Part shown: positions 1-8,315 of the stretch, piece by piece
Numbering within the stretch: position 1 is the stretch's first letter
How the letters are laid out: each line of letters opens with the position of its first letter
Assembly (NCBI RefSeq): GCF_004684085.1
Contig: NZ_SRHZ01000017.1
Coordinates: 1-51,139, forward strand
DNA length: 51,139 nucleotides
Direction of reading: 5' to 3'
From: Stenotrophomonas maltophilia
GTDB lineage: Bacteria; Pseudomonadota; Gammaproteobacteria; Xanthomonadales; Xanthomonadaceae
Notes under the pieces: generated by a model
What the model was told of the DNA's origin: nothing
Seen by the model: the letters and a program-made list of their open reading frames with translations, nothing else
The model's database searches: none
Program-made: the position numbers and the translations under genes

Positions 1-19
1 TCCGGCCATGCTGAGGGTG

Positions 20-48
20 GGTCAAGCCTGCTTCCAGCAGGCTTGACC
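20..48. terminator. Perfect stem-loop at window start
   Basis: A 13-bp perfect inverted repeat (20-32 with 36-48) encloses a 3-nt loop. No T-run follows on either strand, so it may be the terminator of a gene outside the window or simply an intergenic hairpin. Confidence 0.4.
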
Positions 49-145
49 GCGAACATAGGATCTCGACTCTACAAAAGAGTGCGAGCGGCGCTCTACAGCA
101 GGTGCCCATCGAGACGGCGCGCCCGCAAGCCGCTAGCATCAAGCC

Positions 146-1213
146 ATGGATTCCCTGACCCAGATCGTGCTCGGCGGCGCCGTCGCCGCTGCCATCGCTC
201 CGCCCGGCCATCGTCGCGCGGCCCTGCTCGCTGGTGCCGCGCTCGGCACCCTGCCGGACCTCGATGCGCTATGGCTCGGCTTCACCGCCGCCGACCCGGT
301 GGCGAACATGATCGAGCACCGCAGCTTCAGCCACTCGCTGCTGGTGCTGCCGTGGATGGCTGCACTGATCTGGTGGTTGTTCAAGCGCTTCGGCAACGGC
401 CGCGTCGCGCAGTCACCGGTGCGCTGGTTCTGGGCGATCCAGCTGGCGCTGGTTACCCATCCGCTGCTGGATGCGTTCACCGTCTACGGCACCCAGCTGT
501 GGTGGCCGCTGCGGCCACACCCGGCCATGGGTTCCAGCGTTTTCATCATCGATCTCGGCTACACGGTGTGGCTGCTGCTGGGCTGCGTGCTGGCCTGGTT
601 CGGCCGCGCTCGGCCTTGGGCAGGCAAGGTGCTGGGTGTGGCGTTGCTGGTCAGCAGCGGTTACCTGGGCTGGGGCTTGATCGCAAAGGCGCAGGTTGAC
701 CGTGCTGCCCAGCAGAGCCTGGCGGCGATGGGCCTGGGCGATGCGCCGCGCTTCTCGGTGCCGATGCCGTTCAACACCCTGCTGTGGCGCGTGGTGGCGA
801 TGACGCCGAACGGCTACGTGGTGGGGGATCGCTCACTGGTCGCCGACCACGGGCCGATGCAGTTCGAAGGCCATCCCTCCAACGTGCAGGCACTGCGCGA
901 AGCAGGGGGCATCCCGGCGGTGCAGCAGTTGACGTGGTTCAACCGTGGCTTCATGCGTGCACAGGTGGTGGACGGCCGGCTGGTGTTGAGCGACCTGCGC
1001 ATGGGCCTGGAACCGGACTACACCTTCAACTTCGCCGTGGCCGAGCAGGTCGACGGGCAGTGGCGACCGATCACGCCCGAACAGGTGCGGGCGGATTACA
1101 GCAGTCCCGCCGCGCGTGCTGATGCCGGGCGCCGGCTGGCGGCGATGTGGCAGCGGATCTGGCATGCGCCTGCGGCGCGGAACGGGGAGGGTGACAACAC
1201 TGCAGTGCACTGA
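146..1213 (+). CDS. Membrane-bound metal-dependent hydrolase, DUF457/YdjM family
   Basis: A 355-residue polytopic inner-membrane protein. The N-terminus (MDSLTQIVLGGAVAAAIAP) is the typical DUF457 opening. It is followed by a PDLD motif near residue 37 and an EHRSFSHS motif near residue 55, whose His and Asp residues are the presumed metal ligands of this family. About four hydrophobic segments lie between residues 60 and 190. A soluble C-terminal region of about 150 residues follows. The substrate of the family is unknown, so the hydrolase label rests on motifs only. The ATG at 146 is the first codon that keeps the family N-terminus. The gene stands alone and converges on the next one; the 118 bp between them hold no obvious hairpin or REP. 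Confidence 0.85.
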   Translation: MDSLTQIVLGGAVAAAIAPPGHRRAALLAGAALGTLPDLDALWLGFTAADPVANMIEHRSFSHSLLVLPWMAALIWWLFKRFGNGRVAQSPVRWFWAIQLALVTHPLLDAFTVYGTQLWWPLRPHPAMGSSVFIIDLGYTVWLLLGCVLAWFGRARPWAGKVLGVALLVSSGYLGWGLIAKAQVDRAAQQSLAAMGLGDAPRFSVPMPFNTLLWRVVAMTPNGYVVGDRSLVADHGPMQFEGHPSNVQALREAGGIPAVQQLTWFNRGFMRAQVVDGRLVLSDLRMGLEPDYTFNFAVAEQVDGQWRPITPEQVRADYSSPAARADAGRRLAAMWQRIWHAPAARNGEGDNTAVH

Positions 1214-1331
1214 CCTCAGTCAAGCATGGCATGTCCATCTGCGACCCGTTGGATCCGCGCTGTCCGCGATTCCGTCCATGGATCAACGCGCTTCTCTGAG
1301 GCGCTCGGTGGTTCGCGGTTGTGGCAGATGC

Positions 1332-3164
1332 TCAGGGTGTGGCTGGCGAAGCCAGCATCACCTTCGCCGGAACTTCCACCAGATCTGCCTGTATCAGGCG
1401 GGGCGCCTCGCTGTTGGGATTCACCGAGACGTGATGGTAGCGGTTGAAAGTGAAGTTGAATTCACTGTCCGGCATGGTCGGGAAGTACCTCCGGAAATAC
1501 TTCATCTGCGGCAGATACAACACGTGGTTGATCGCCGGGATGCCGGCTCCGGGCAACAGGCCACCATAGCTCCCGGTAGCGACCAGTGCGCCGTCGGCGT
1601 TGCTGCGCGCGCCGCGCGCCTGCTGTGCCTGCAGCACGGCCTGGCGATCGATCGAGAAGATTGGCGCTGCCGGCTGCACAGGATTGAACAGGCCGTTGCC
1701 CAGTAGATTGGCCAATGCTGCGGTGGCCAATACCAGGGTGGGCGCATGCCCCGTCCACCGCGGGCGGCTGGCAACGAAGGCGAGCGTGGCCAGGCAGACG
1801 TAGGGAAGTGCGTCGTAGCTGCTATACAAGTGGTGGAAACCACCATCTCCGAACAGGTACTTGGTCACGCTGCCGACGGCCAGCAGGCCTGCGAGCAGTA
1901 GCACACGCCTGCGTTGGATAAGCACACCACACCGCACCAGGATAATGGCGCAGCCGATGTTGAGCAGCAGGCCGAAGGCAAGCAGGGCTCGGATCGGTGG
2001 TACCAGCGACAGGCCGGTGAGCTTGCCGATCAGTACTGGAACCGGCAGGAACATCCAGCACGCGACCAACAGCAGGCCTGCGGCCAGGATCAACAGTGCA
2101 CGCCGGTTGCTTCGCGCCCAGCAGCGGAACCGAACCCCATCAACCAGTACAAGCGTAAACAGCGGCAACAGGCTGCCCAGCACCGCGATCTCGCATTCGT
2201 TGGAAGTGCTGAAGGACGGCAACGGTGCGAATTTGTATGTCATCAGGTTGGGAAACAGGTGTGCCAGCAGGGTGATCAGGCTTACACCACCGCCGGCGCT
2301 CGCACGCTGTCCCGGGTAGACAGTATCGCGGGCGACCTGGATGATCTCGTGGAAATAGCCGAAGAACACTGCCAGCGAAAGCAGACCCGCTGCGACTGCA
2401 TCGAGCAGCCGGGGAAGTGACAATGCCTCGCGGCGAAAGGCCAGCACCAGCAGGCCCATGGTCAGCAGCGAGCCGATGGTGAACGGGGGGTAGGTTGCTG
2501 CCACCAGCCAAGCAGAGAGTGCATATGCACTGGCCAGGATGCGCAGCCAGCGGTTGCCGATGCCCAGCCAGGCAACCGCGACCCAAGGGGCAAGGGCAAA
2601 TGCTCCCGCGTTGCTGGACCACCAGACCTGTACGAACGGCGAAAAGAACAGGGTGCTGGCGATCAGCAGCGCTGGCAACAGCGGCAATTGCAGTTGGCGC
2701 AGGAACGTGGTCCAGCCGGACAAGAACGCCACGGCCATGAAAGCGAAGAAGAACGAATACGCGTTTGCTGCAGGCAGGACAAAGAAGGCCCAGTGGTAGG
2801 GCTTGAACAGAAGGCCCCAGTCGAGCAGCGGAAGTGCCTGGAAGGTGCGCAGCGACTCGTGATACGGCGAGTGCGCATTGACTTGGCCAAAATCGTTGGC
2901 AACGGCAATCTGGACATAGGGTGTATACACCATCCACTCATCCGAGCGGATGGAGCGGGCAGTGCCGAGCAGCGGTTGCAGGGGTTCCAGACCCAGTCGC
3001 TCGAATGCCAGCGAGTAGGACGAAGGAGTCAAAGCAAATGCGACATACACGATGCAGAACGCGGCAATGAGGCCCAGGAAAAGCCTTGCCTGATTTGGAC
3101 TCAGTCCACCCAGCAGGCCTGCATCTTGGCGAGGAAATGGCAGTCGTCCGCTGTCGGTCATCAT
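1332..3164 (-). CDS. Polytopic membrane protein, GT-C-like (possible DUF7657/YfhO-type)
   Basis: About 610 residues with roughly a dozen hydrophobic segments. A conserved-looking RSDEW motif lies in the first periplasmic loop and a soluble tail of about 130 residues follows. This layout, with an acidic motif after the first membrane helix, resembles GT-C glycosyltransferases and YfhO/DUF7657-type envelope proteins, but I cannot name a substrate. Starting at the MMTDSG methionines (3164 or 3161) places the first membrane helix about 25 residues in. An upstream in-frame methionine at 3227 would add a poorly hydrophobic leader. By eye it is less GC-rich and has less biased codons than its neighbours, which may mean horizontal acquisition. 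It lies downstream of, and on the same strand as, a methyltransferase gene. Confidence 0.7.
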   Translation of the reverse strand: MMTDSGRLPFPRQDAGLLGGLSPNQARLFLGLIAAFCIVYVAFALTPSSYSLAFERLGLEPLQPLLGTARSIRSDEWMVYTPYVQIAVANDFGQVNAHSPYHESLRTFQALPLLDWGLLFKPYHWAFFVLPAANAYSFFFAFMAVAFLSGWTTFLRQLQLPLLPALLIASTLFFSPFVQVWWSSNAGAFALAPWVAVAWLGIGNRWLRILASAYALSAWLVAATYPPFTIGSLLTMGLLVLAFRREALSLPRLLDAVAAGLLSLAVFFGYFHEIIQVARDTVYPGQRASAGGGVSLITLLAHLFPNLMTYKFAPLPSFSTSNECEIAVLGSLLPLFTLVLVDGVRFRCWARSNRRALLILAAGLLLVACWMFLPVPVLIGKLTGLSLVPPIRALLAFGLLLNIGCAIILVRCGVLIQRRRVLLLAGLLAVGSVTKYLFGDGGFHHLYSSYDALPYVCLATLAFVASRPRWTGHAPTLVLATAALANLLGNGLFNPVQPAAPIFSIDRQAVLQAQQARGARSNADGALVATGSYGGLLPGAGIPAINHVLYLPQMKYFRRYFPTMPDSEFNFTFNRYHHVSVNPNSEAPRLIQADLVEVPAKVMLASPATP

Positions 3165-3250
3165 GCGCTCACAGATCAAGTGTCCCTGGCGCGGCATGCA
3201 TGCCGCCCCGCATTCGGCTGGCAGCATGGGGCACGGAGTGCATCCTTCCG

Positions 3251-3287
3251 GGCCAGGTCGGGGGAATTCTAGCGGGTTGACCTGGCC
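3251..3287. other. Stem-loop between methyltransferase and GT-C-like gene
   Basis: A 9-bp perfect inverted repeat (3251-3259 with 3279-3287) encloses a 19-nt loop. It sits just past the 3' end of the methyltransferase gene on the minus strand. There is no T-run, so it may be an attenuator or an mRNA 3'-end stabiliser. Confidence 0.4.
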
Positions 3288-3302
3288 ACTGCGAGGCTGA
3301 GC

Positions 3303-4130
3303 TCAGTACACCGTGGCGCGGCCCTGCACGAACGAATAGAAGAACACCGCGTTCGGGTCGTTCTGCACCAGGCGGAACTCGCGGCGCATGCCTTCCACGG
3401 TGTCCTCGTCCACCGATCCGGCCTGCAACAGCGGGTCGGCGGCCGACAGCAGCAGCTGTTCCCAGAACGCGATCATCGTCTTTCGGCGTGCCGGTTCGCG
3501 GTTGTCCAGGTGGATGGTCTTGATCTCGGTGTGTACGTCGCGGAAGCCGCCGGCCAGCAGCAGGTTGCCCAGCTTGGCACCAACGAACGGGTCGCCACCA
3601 TGGTCGTACTGGAAATCGTTGAAGGCCATCCAGTAGCGCCAGATGTGTGGCGAATACGGGTCCAGCAGGAACGAGGCATTCATCACTTCGGTGATGTACA
3701 CCGGCGAACCCGGCGCCAGTACCCGGCGCACTTCGCTGAGCACGCGCGCCGGTGACGGCACGTGTTCCAGCACCCAGCACAGGAACGCCGAATCGAAGCT
3801 GCGTGCCTCGAACGGCAGTTCACCGGCGTCGGCCTGCTGCAGGGTGTAGCGGTCGCTGCACCACGGTGTGCGCGCCAGGTTCTCGCGTGCGGTGGCCAGC
3901 TGTGTTTCGCTCAGGTCCACGCCGGTCACGTGCAGCTCGGGGAAGCGGCGCAGCAGGATTTCGGTCTGCGCACCGACGCCGCTGCCAACTTCCAGCAGGC
4001 GCCGCGCGCCGCTGTAGTCGATCTGGCCGAAGATGCTCGATTCCAGCAGCCGGGCCTGGGTCATCAGGCGCTGCTGCTCGGTGCCGGAAAACCCGTGCAG
4101 GTAGGTCGGGGAAGAGATCGGCGGTGTCAT
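3303..4130 (-). CDS. Class I SAM-dependent methyltransferase
   Basis: A 275-residue soluble protein. SAM-binding motif I (LLEVGSGVGAQTEILLRRF) lies near residue 45 and is followed by the acidic VDLS strand end. The later strand (SFDSAFLCWVLEHVPSP, near residue 115) is typical of Methyltransf_11/25-type small-molecule methyltransferases. The C-terminal half (RYWMAFNDFQYDHGGDPFVG) should form the acceptor pocket; the substrate is unknown. The ATG at 4130 was chosen because the 29 codons upstream of it run into an intergenic REP palindrome and do not look protein-coding. It shares its strand with the GT-C-like gene downstream, 138 bp away, so co-transcription is possible but not assured. Confidence 0.85.
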   Translation of the reverse strand: MTPPISSPTYLHGFSGTEQQRLMTQARLLESSIFGQIDYSGARRLLEVGSGVGAQTEILLRRFPELHVTGVDLSETQLATARENLARTPWCSDRYTLQQADAGELPFEARSFDSAFLCWVLEHVPSPARVLSEVRRVLAPGSPVYITEVMNASFLLDPYSPHIWRYWMAFNDFQYDHGGDPFVGAKLGNLLLAGGFRDVHTEIKTIHLDNREPARRKTMIAFWEQLLLSAADPLLQAGSVDEDTVEGMRREFRLVQNDPNAVFFYSFVQGRATVY

Positions 4131-4141
4131 GGTGGGCTCTT

Positions 4142-4229
4142 GTAGCGCCGAGCGTGCTCGACTGCTCTGGAAATTCAGTCGAGCAAGCTCGACTCTACGG
4201 TTTGAGGAATCGAGCACGCTCGAACCTAC
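4142..4229. repeat. SMAG/REP cluster (CGAGC stem family)
   Basis: Three palindromic stems built on TCGAGC/GCTCGA lie here. One has its GTAG box at 4142, and two end in CTAC boxes at 4195-4198 and 4226-4229. The facing GTAG...CTAC arrangement is the usual SMAG dimer. The cluster separates the methyltransferase start from the dusB 3' end. Confidence 0.8.
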
Positions 4230-4265
4230 GGAACGAAGTGGTCGGTAAGATTGCGGGCGGTACGA

Positions 4266-5261
4266 TCAGGCGGCCGACGGCAGCGCCGGTTCCCCGGCGA
4301 TCAGGCGGTCGAAGTACTCGGTGGTCAATGCGATCTGGCTGGCCGGATCCTCGGCGCGGTTGACCACCGCCCGGAACGCGGCATTTTCCGGCCGGTCCTT
4401 GGCATACCAGCCCAGGTGCTTGCGCGCGATGCGCACGCCCTGCGGCTCGCCATAGAACGCATGCAGCGCGTGCAGGTGGCCGAGCAGGATGTCGCGCACT
4501 TCCGCCAGCGACGGCGGTGGCAGTTCCTCGCCGGTGGCCAGGTAGTGCGCCACTTCGCGGAAGATCCACGGCCGGCCCTGCGCCGAGCGGCCGATCATCA
4601 CCGCGTCCACGCCGGTTTCCTTCAGGACGTAGGCGGCCTTCTGTGGCGAATCGATATCGCCGTTGGCGATCACTGGAATGCGCAGCGCGGCCTTGATCTC
4701 ACCGATCGTGTCGTACTCCGCCTGGCCGGTGTAGTGCTGGTCGCGGGTACGGCCATGCACCGCCAGTGCCGCGATGCCACTCTGTTCGGCGATGCGTGCG
4801 ATCAGCGGGCCATTGCGATGGTCGCAGTCCCAACCGGTGCGGATCTTCAGCGTGACCGGCACGTCCACCGCGTTGACCACGGCCTCGAGGATGCGCGCCA
4901 CCAGCTGCTCGTCGCGCATCAGTGCCGAACCGGCCCAGGCATTGCACACCTTCTTGGCCGGGCAGCCCATGTTGATGTCGATGATCTGCGCGCCGTGGTC
5001 GACGTTGTAGCGTGCGGCCTCGGCCAGCTGCTGCGGCTCGGTGCCGGCGATCTGCACGCTGATCGGCGCGGGCTCACCGTCATGGTCCATGCGGTGGATC
5101 GACTTGCGCGTGTTCCAGAACCGCGGGTCGCTGATGGTCATTTCCGAGGTAGCCAGACCCGCGCCCAGCCGTTTGCACAGCAGGCGGAAGGGCTTGTCGG
5201 TGACGCCGGCCATGGGTGCCAGCACGACGTTGGGGGCAATGGTGTACGGGCCGATCTGCAT
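4266..5261 (-). CDS. dusB: tRNA-dihydrouridine synthase B
   Basis: A 331-residue FMN enzyme that uses NADPH to reduce specific uridines of tRNA to dihydrouridine. It starts MQIGPYTIAPNVVLAPMAGV, a DusB-type opening. The catalytic cysteine falls at residue 100 in NMGCPAKKVC, the same number as in E. coli DusB (321 residues). HGRTRDQHYTG near residue 165 and the NGDI and IGRSAQGRPW segments are the FMN-phosphate and tRNA-facing motifs of the Dus TIM barrel. The start at 5261 removes 26 residues of non-homologous leader in the longer frame. In enterobacteria dusB precedes fis; here no fis follows and the gene appears monocistronic. Confidence 0.95.
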   Translation of the reverse strand: MQIGPYTIAPNVVLAPMAGVTDKPFRLLCKRLGAGLATSEMTISDPRFWNTRKSIHRMDHDGEPAPISVQIAGTEPQQLAEAARYNVDHGAQIIDINMGCPAKKVCNAWAGSALMRDEQLVARILEAVVNAVDVPVTLKIRTGWDCDHRNGPLIARIAEQSGIAALAVHGRTRDQHYTGQAEYDTIGEIKAALRIPVIANGDIDSPQKAAYVLKETGVDAVMIGRSAQGRPWIFREVAHYLATGEELPPPSLAEVRDILLGHLHALHAFYGEPQGVRIARKHLGWYAKDRPENAAFRAVVNRAEDPASQIALTTEYFDRLIAGEPALPSAA

Positions 5262-5408
5262 ACGCCCATTGTAGGACGCGAGCGGCGGCACGGCCGCGTC
5301 GGGCGCGTCCCGGTTCAGGCCGATCAGCACCGACCTCATGCCGTACCGGCATCAGCAGATGCTTGACGGTTGCTTCCGCCGCCCCCAGGGGCGGGCGATG
5401 GTAGGCGG

Positions 5409-5840
5409 CTACCCCAGGCTCTGCCAAGCCTGGCGGGCACCCAGTGCGAAGGCCACGCCCAGGCTGAGGCAGACCAGTGAGCTGACCACCCAGAAGCGCC
5501 GGCCGTTGTAGCCGGGCCGGAGCAGCGCCAGGCCGAAGCCCATCGCCGCGCGCAGCAGCAACAGCAGGGCGATGCCCGACAGCACCAGACGACTGGCCGG
5601 CAGCGGCGAATGCCAGCCCGCGGCTGCCAGTGCGTACAGCGCCCAGGCCACCAGCAGGGCGGTGATGCCGGCGGTCATCAGCGGCGGCCACCAGTGCCCG
5701 GCCTGCGCCAGCCGGACCATGCGTGGGCCAGCGCCGAAATACTTGTACCAAGGGGCGCCGAAGGCGATGCAGCCGATATGCAACAGGGCCGCGATGGCAC
5801 TGCCGGCGGCGGCAACCAGCAACCAGGGGAATCCGTCCAT
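5409..5840 (-). CDS. Small four-helix membrane protein, unknown function
   Basis: A 143-residue protein, almost entirely hydrophobic, with four predicted membrane helices (about residues 5-25, 45-65, 75-100 and 115-138) and a conserved-looking GAPWYKYFGAGPRMVRLA loop after the first helix. I do not recognise a functional family beyond small conserved membrane proteins of xanthomonads and pseudomonads. The start at 5840 was chosen because the longer frame to 6356 only reads through the LysR gene out of frame. It lies downstream of the LysR gene (109-bp gap) on the same strand, so the two could share a transcript. Confidence 0.75.
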   Translation of the reverse strand: MDGFPWLLVAAAGSAIAALLHIGCIAFGAPWYKYFGAGPRMVRLAQAGHWWPPLMTAGITALLVAWALYALAAAGWHSPLPASRLVLSGIALLLLLRAAMGFGLALLRPGYNGRRFWVVSSLVCLSLGVAFALGARQAWQSLG

Positions 5841-5949
5841 GTCCTGCCCACGCTGAGATGCTGCGCGGATGGTGGGCGAGGGGCGCGATGCGGGCAATGC
5901 GACCGGCAGTCGCAGCGGTTCGATGCGACTGCCGGTGATGGCGCTGCGC

Positions 5950-6867
5950 TCAGCGCGGCGGATCGATCTGCAATCCGGCGCCGAGACGATCCAGGGCCAC
6001 GTCCACGCGTGGCAGCCGCTGCCGGCCCTGCGGCCACAACAGGCGCAGCGGCAGGCCGCGGCAGTCCAGCGACGGCAGGATCGAGACCAGGCTGCCGCGC
6101 GCCAGTGCGTCATCGACCAGCCAGGTGGCCAGTTGCGCGATGCCGAAGCCGGCCTCGACCGCCGCCACCTGGGCCTCGGCGCTGCCAACCACCAGGCGCG
6201 CGCGGGCCTGCAGCGGTGTACTGCGCTGCCCGCCATCGGCCACCTGCCACGGCCCGATGCTGCCGTCCGCGCGTCCGAACAACACACCGTCATGCCCGGC
6301 CAGCTCGGCGGCCGAGCGGGGCTGGCCATGCCGAAGCAGGTAGGCCGGGGAGGCACAGAAGCGCAGGCATTCGTAACCGAGCAGGCGGCTGCCCAGCGTG
6401 GTGGGCAGCGGCTCGGGACCGCCGATGCGTACGGCGAGGTCGACGCCGTCCTCGGCGAGGTCGCTGAAGCGGTCGCTGAAGGTCACCTGCGGGTGCAGCT
6501 GTGGAAACTCGGCGGCCAGCTGCAGCAGCAACGGCCAGACGTTGAGGCGCCCGAAGGTGGCCGGCGCATCCACCCGCAGGCGGCCCACGGGCGCGTCTGC
6601 GTGCGAGACCAGCACGGACTCGGCATCGGCCAGTTCGCCCAGCACCCGCACGCAGGTGCGGTAGAAGCCCTCACCGGCCTCGGTCAGGCGAAGGCGACGC
6701 GTGCTGCGTTCGAACAACCGCGCTCCCAGCCGCGCCTCCAGCCGTGCGATGGTCTTGCCCACCGCCGAACTGGTCAGGTGCAGGCGTTCGGCGGCAGCAG
6801 TGAAGCTGCCGGCATCGGCGGTAGCGACGAAGGCCTCGATGCCGCGCAGGCGCTCGGTGGGAAGCAT
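5950..6867 (-). CDS. LysR-family transcriptional regulator
   Basis: A 305-residue LTTR. The N-terminal winged helix-turn-helix (RLRGIEAFVATADAGSFTAAAERLHLTSSAVGKTIARLEARLGARLF) spans residues 5-50. It is followed by a linker helix and a periplasmic-binding-protein-like effector domain from about residue 90. The MLPTERL start (6867) matches the normal distance from the start to the HTH; a second methionine 11 codons upstream is possible. The gene is transcribed divergently from the MFS exporter at 6960, with 92 bp between the starts. By the usual LTTR rule it probably controls that exporter and itself. The effector is unknown. Confidence 0.9.
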   Translation of the reverse strand: MLPTERLRGIEAFVATADAGSFTAAAERLHLTSSAVGKTIARLEARLGARLFERSTRRLRLTEAGEGFYRTCVRVLGELADAESVLVSHADAPVGRLRVDAPATFGRLNVWPLLLQLAAEFPQLHPQVTFSDRFSDLAEDGVDLAVRIGGPEPLPTTLGSRLLGYECLRFCASPAYLLRHGQPRSAAELAGHDGVLFGRADGSIGPWQVADGGQRSTPLQARARLVVGSAEAQVAAVEAGFGIAQLATWLVDDALARGSLVSILPSLDCRGLPLRLLWPQGRQRLPRVDVALDRLGAGLQIDPPR

Positions 6868-6959
6868 GGGGAATTTCTGTCCGGAATCGGTGGAAAACAT
6901 AGCAGTAATCGGAATTCGGGGAGGAAATAGGCTGGCGACCCCTGTTCTGATGCCCGCTC
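6868..6959. promoter_or_regulatory. Divergent LysR/MFS promoter region
   Basis: This 92-bp spacer must contain both promoters. A GGAAT(C/T)-type motif occurs more than once, at about 6883-6889 and within 6909-6916, as expected for an LTTR recognition/activation site pair. The binding site is inferred from position and repetition only. Confidence 0.35.
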
Positions 6960-8180
6960 ATGTCCTCCCTCGATTCGGCCGTGGCCGCTGTCCACGCAAA
7001 CGCTCGCGCACGTCTTTCGGTCGTCCTGCTGGCGGTGTCCGCCTTCGTCATCGTCACCACCGAGTTCCTGATCGTCGGCCTGTTGCCCGCGCTGGCGCGG
7101 GACCTTGGCCTGGGCATCGCCCGAGCCGGGCAGCTGGTCACCTTGTTCGCGTTCACCGTGATGCTGGCTGGGCCACCATTGACCGCGCTGCTGTCACACG
7201 TCGGCCGGCGCCGGCTGTTCGTGGTCATCCTGCTGTTGTTCGCGGCTTCCAATGCGCTGGCCGCGATGGCCACGCAGCCGTGGCTGCTGGCGCTGGCGCG
7301 GGTGCTGCCGGCTCTGGCCCTGCCGGTGTTCTGGGGCACCGCCAGTGAGACCGCTGCGCAGCTGGCCGCGGCAGGGCAGGGAGGTCGTGCGGTCGCGCGG
7401 GTCTACCTGGGTATCACCGCCGCAATGCTGTTCGGTATCCCACTGGGTACGTTGGCCGCCGACGCCCTCGGTTGGCGCGGCAGCTTCTGGCTGTTGGCGG
7501 CCCTGTCGCTGTTGATGGCGGGCGCGCTGGCGCTGTGGATGCCGGACACCGTGGCCGGACCGCGGCGCGCGCTGGGCGAACAGGCACGTGTACTGCGCCA
7601 GCCGCAGTTGCTGGGCCATGTGCTGCTGTCGGTGCTGGTGTTCACCGCGATGTTTGCTGCTTACACCTACCTGGCCGATGTGCTGGAGCGGCTGATGCAG
7701 GTACCGGCGGCAGAGGTGGGCTGGTGGCTGATGGGCTTCGGCGCGGTGGGGCTGCTCGGCAATGCACTGGGTGGGCGCTGGGTCGATCGTGCGCCGCTGG
7801 CCGCGACCCTGGTGTTCTGCGCGGTGCTGGCGCTGGGCATGCTGGCCAGTGTCGGGCTGGCCGGCCACGGCACGTTCGTGCTCATCGCACTGGCCCTGTG
7901 GGGCGTGGCGCATACCGCGTTGTTCCCCTTGTGCCAGGTACGGGTGATGCGTGCGGCGCCACAGGCGCAGGCGCTGGCGGGAACCTTGAATGTGTCTGCG
8001 GCCAACGCCGGAATCGGCCTGGGCGCGCTGCTGGGAGGTGGAGCCATCGAACGCTTCGGCTTGGCTTCACTGGGTGTGGTGGCCGCTGCCGTGGCGCTGC
8101 TGGCAATCGTCGCGGGCCTGCTGCTGCGGCGGCTTGCCCGGTCTCGTACATCCACGCATGGCGTGGATCTACCACATTGA
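6960..8180 (+). CDS. MFS efflux transporter (DHA1, YdhP/SotB-like)
   Basis: A 406-residue, 12-helix exporter. The first helix (VSAFVIVTTEFLIVGLLPAL) has the TTEF signature of the DHA1 sugar/drug efflux group. The loop after helix 2 (LLSHVGRRRLFVV) is the MFS motif A equivalent. Substrates in the family include arabinose, IPTG and drugs; none can be assigned here. The last 11 residues (about TSTHGVDLPH) are encoded by a SMAG palindrome that has become the 3' end of the gene, so the native C-terminus may have been shorter or different. The divergent LysR gene is the likely regulator. Confidence 0.9.
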   Translation: MSSLDSAVAAVHANARARLSVVLLAVSAFVIVTTEFLIVGLLPALARDLGLGIARAGQLVTLFAFTVMLAGPPLTALLSHVGRRRLFVVILLLFAASNALAAMATQPWLLALARVLPALALPVFWGTASETAAQLAAAGQGGRAVARVYLGITAAMLFGIPLGTLAADALGWRGSFWLLAALSLLMAGALALWMPDTVAGPRRALGEQARVLRQPQLLGHVLLSVLVFTAMFAAYTYLADVLERLMQVPAAEVGWWLMGFGAVGLLGNALGGRWVDRAPLAATLVFCAVLALGMLASVGLAGHGTFVLIALALWGVAHTALFPLCQVRVMRAAPQAQALAGTLNVSAANAGIGLGALLGGGAIERFGLASLGVVAAAVALLAIVAGLLLRRLARSRTSTHGVDLPH

Positions 8181-8293
8181 ATGCGCCGCCGTGATGCTTG
8201 CAGTAGATCCACGCCCACGCGTGGATGGAAGGCAAAAAAAGCCCAGGTGTCTGCACACCCGGGCTTCTTCATCCACGCATGGCGTGGATCTAC
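8149..8293. repeat. Three SMAG elements (ATCCACGC stem family)
   Basis: Three palindromes of the same family occur at 8149-8172 (overlapping the MFS stop codon), 8203-8226 (GTAG-first orientation) and 8270-8293 (CTAC-last). They fill the convergent junction between the MFS gene and rbsK and flank an intrinsic terminator. Confidence 0.85.
8234..8265 (-). terminator. Intrinsic terminator of nupC-rbsK
   Basis: An 11-bp stem with one mismatch (8240-8250 with 8255-8265) and a 4-nt loop. Read on the minus strand it is followed by seven Ts (8234-8240 region), a classic Rho-independent terminator placed 50 bp past the rbsK stop. On the plus strand it could weakly end MFS transcripts. Confidence 0.85.
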
Positions 8294-8315
8294 TTCATCC
8301 GCCCGAGGCGTGGAA

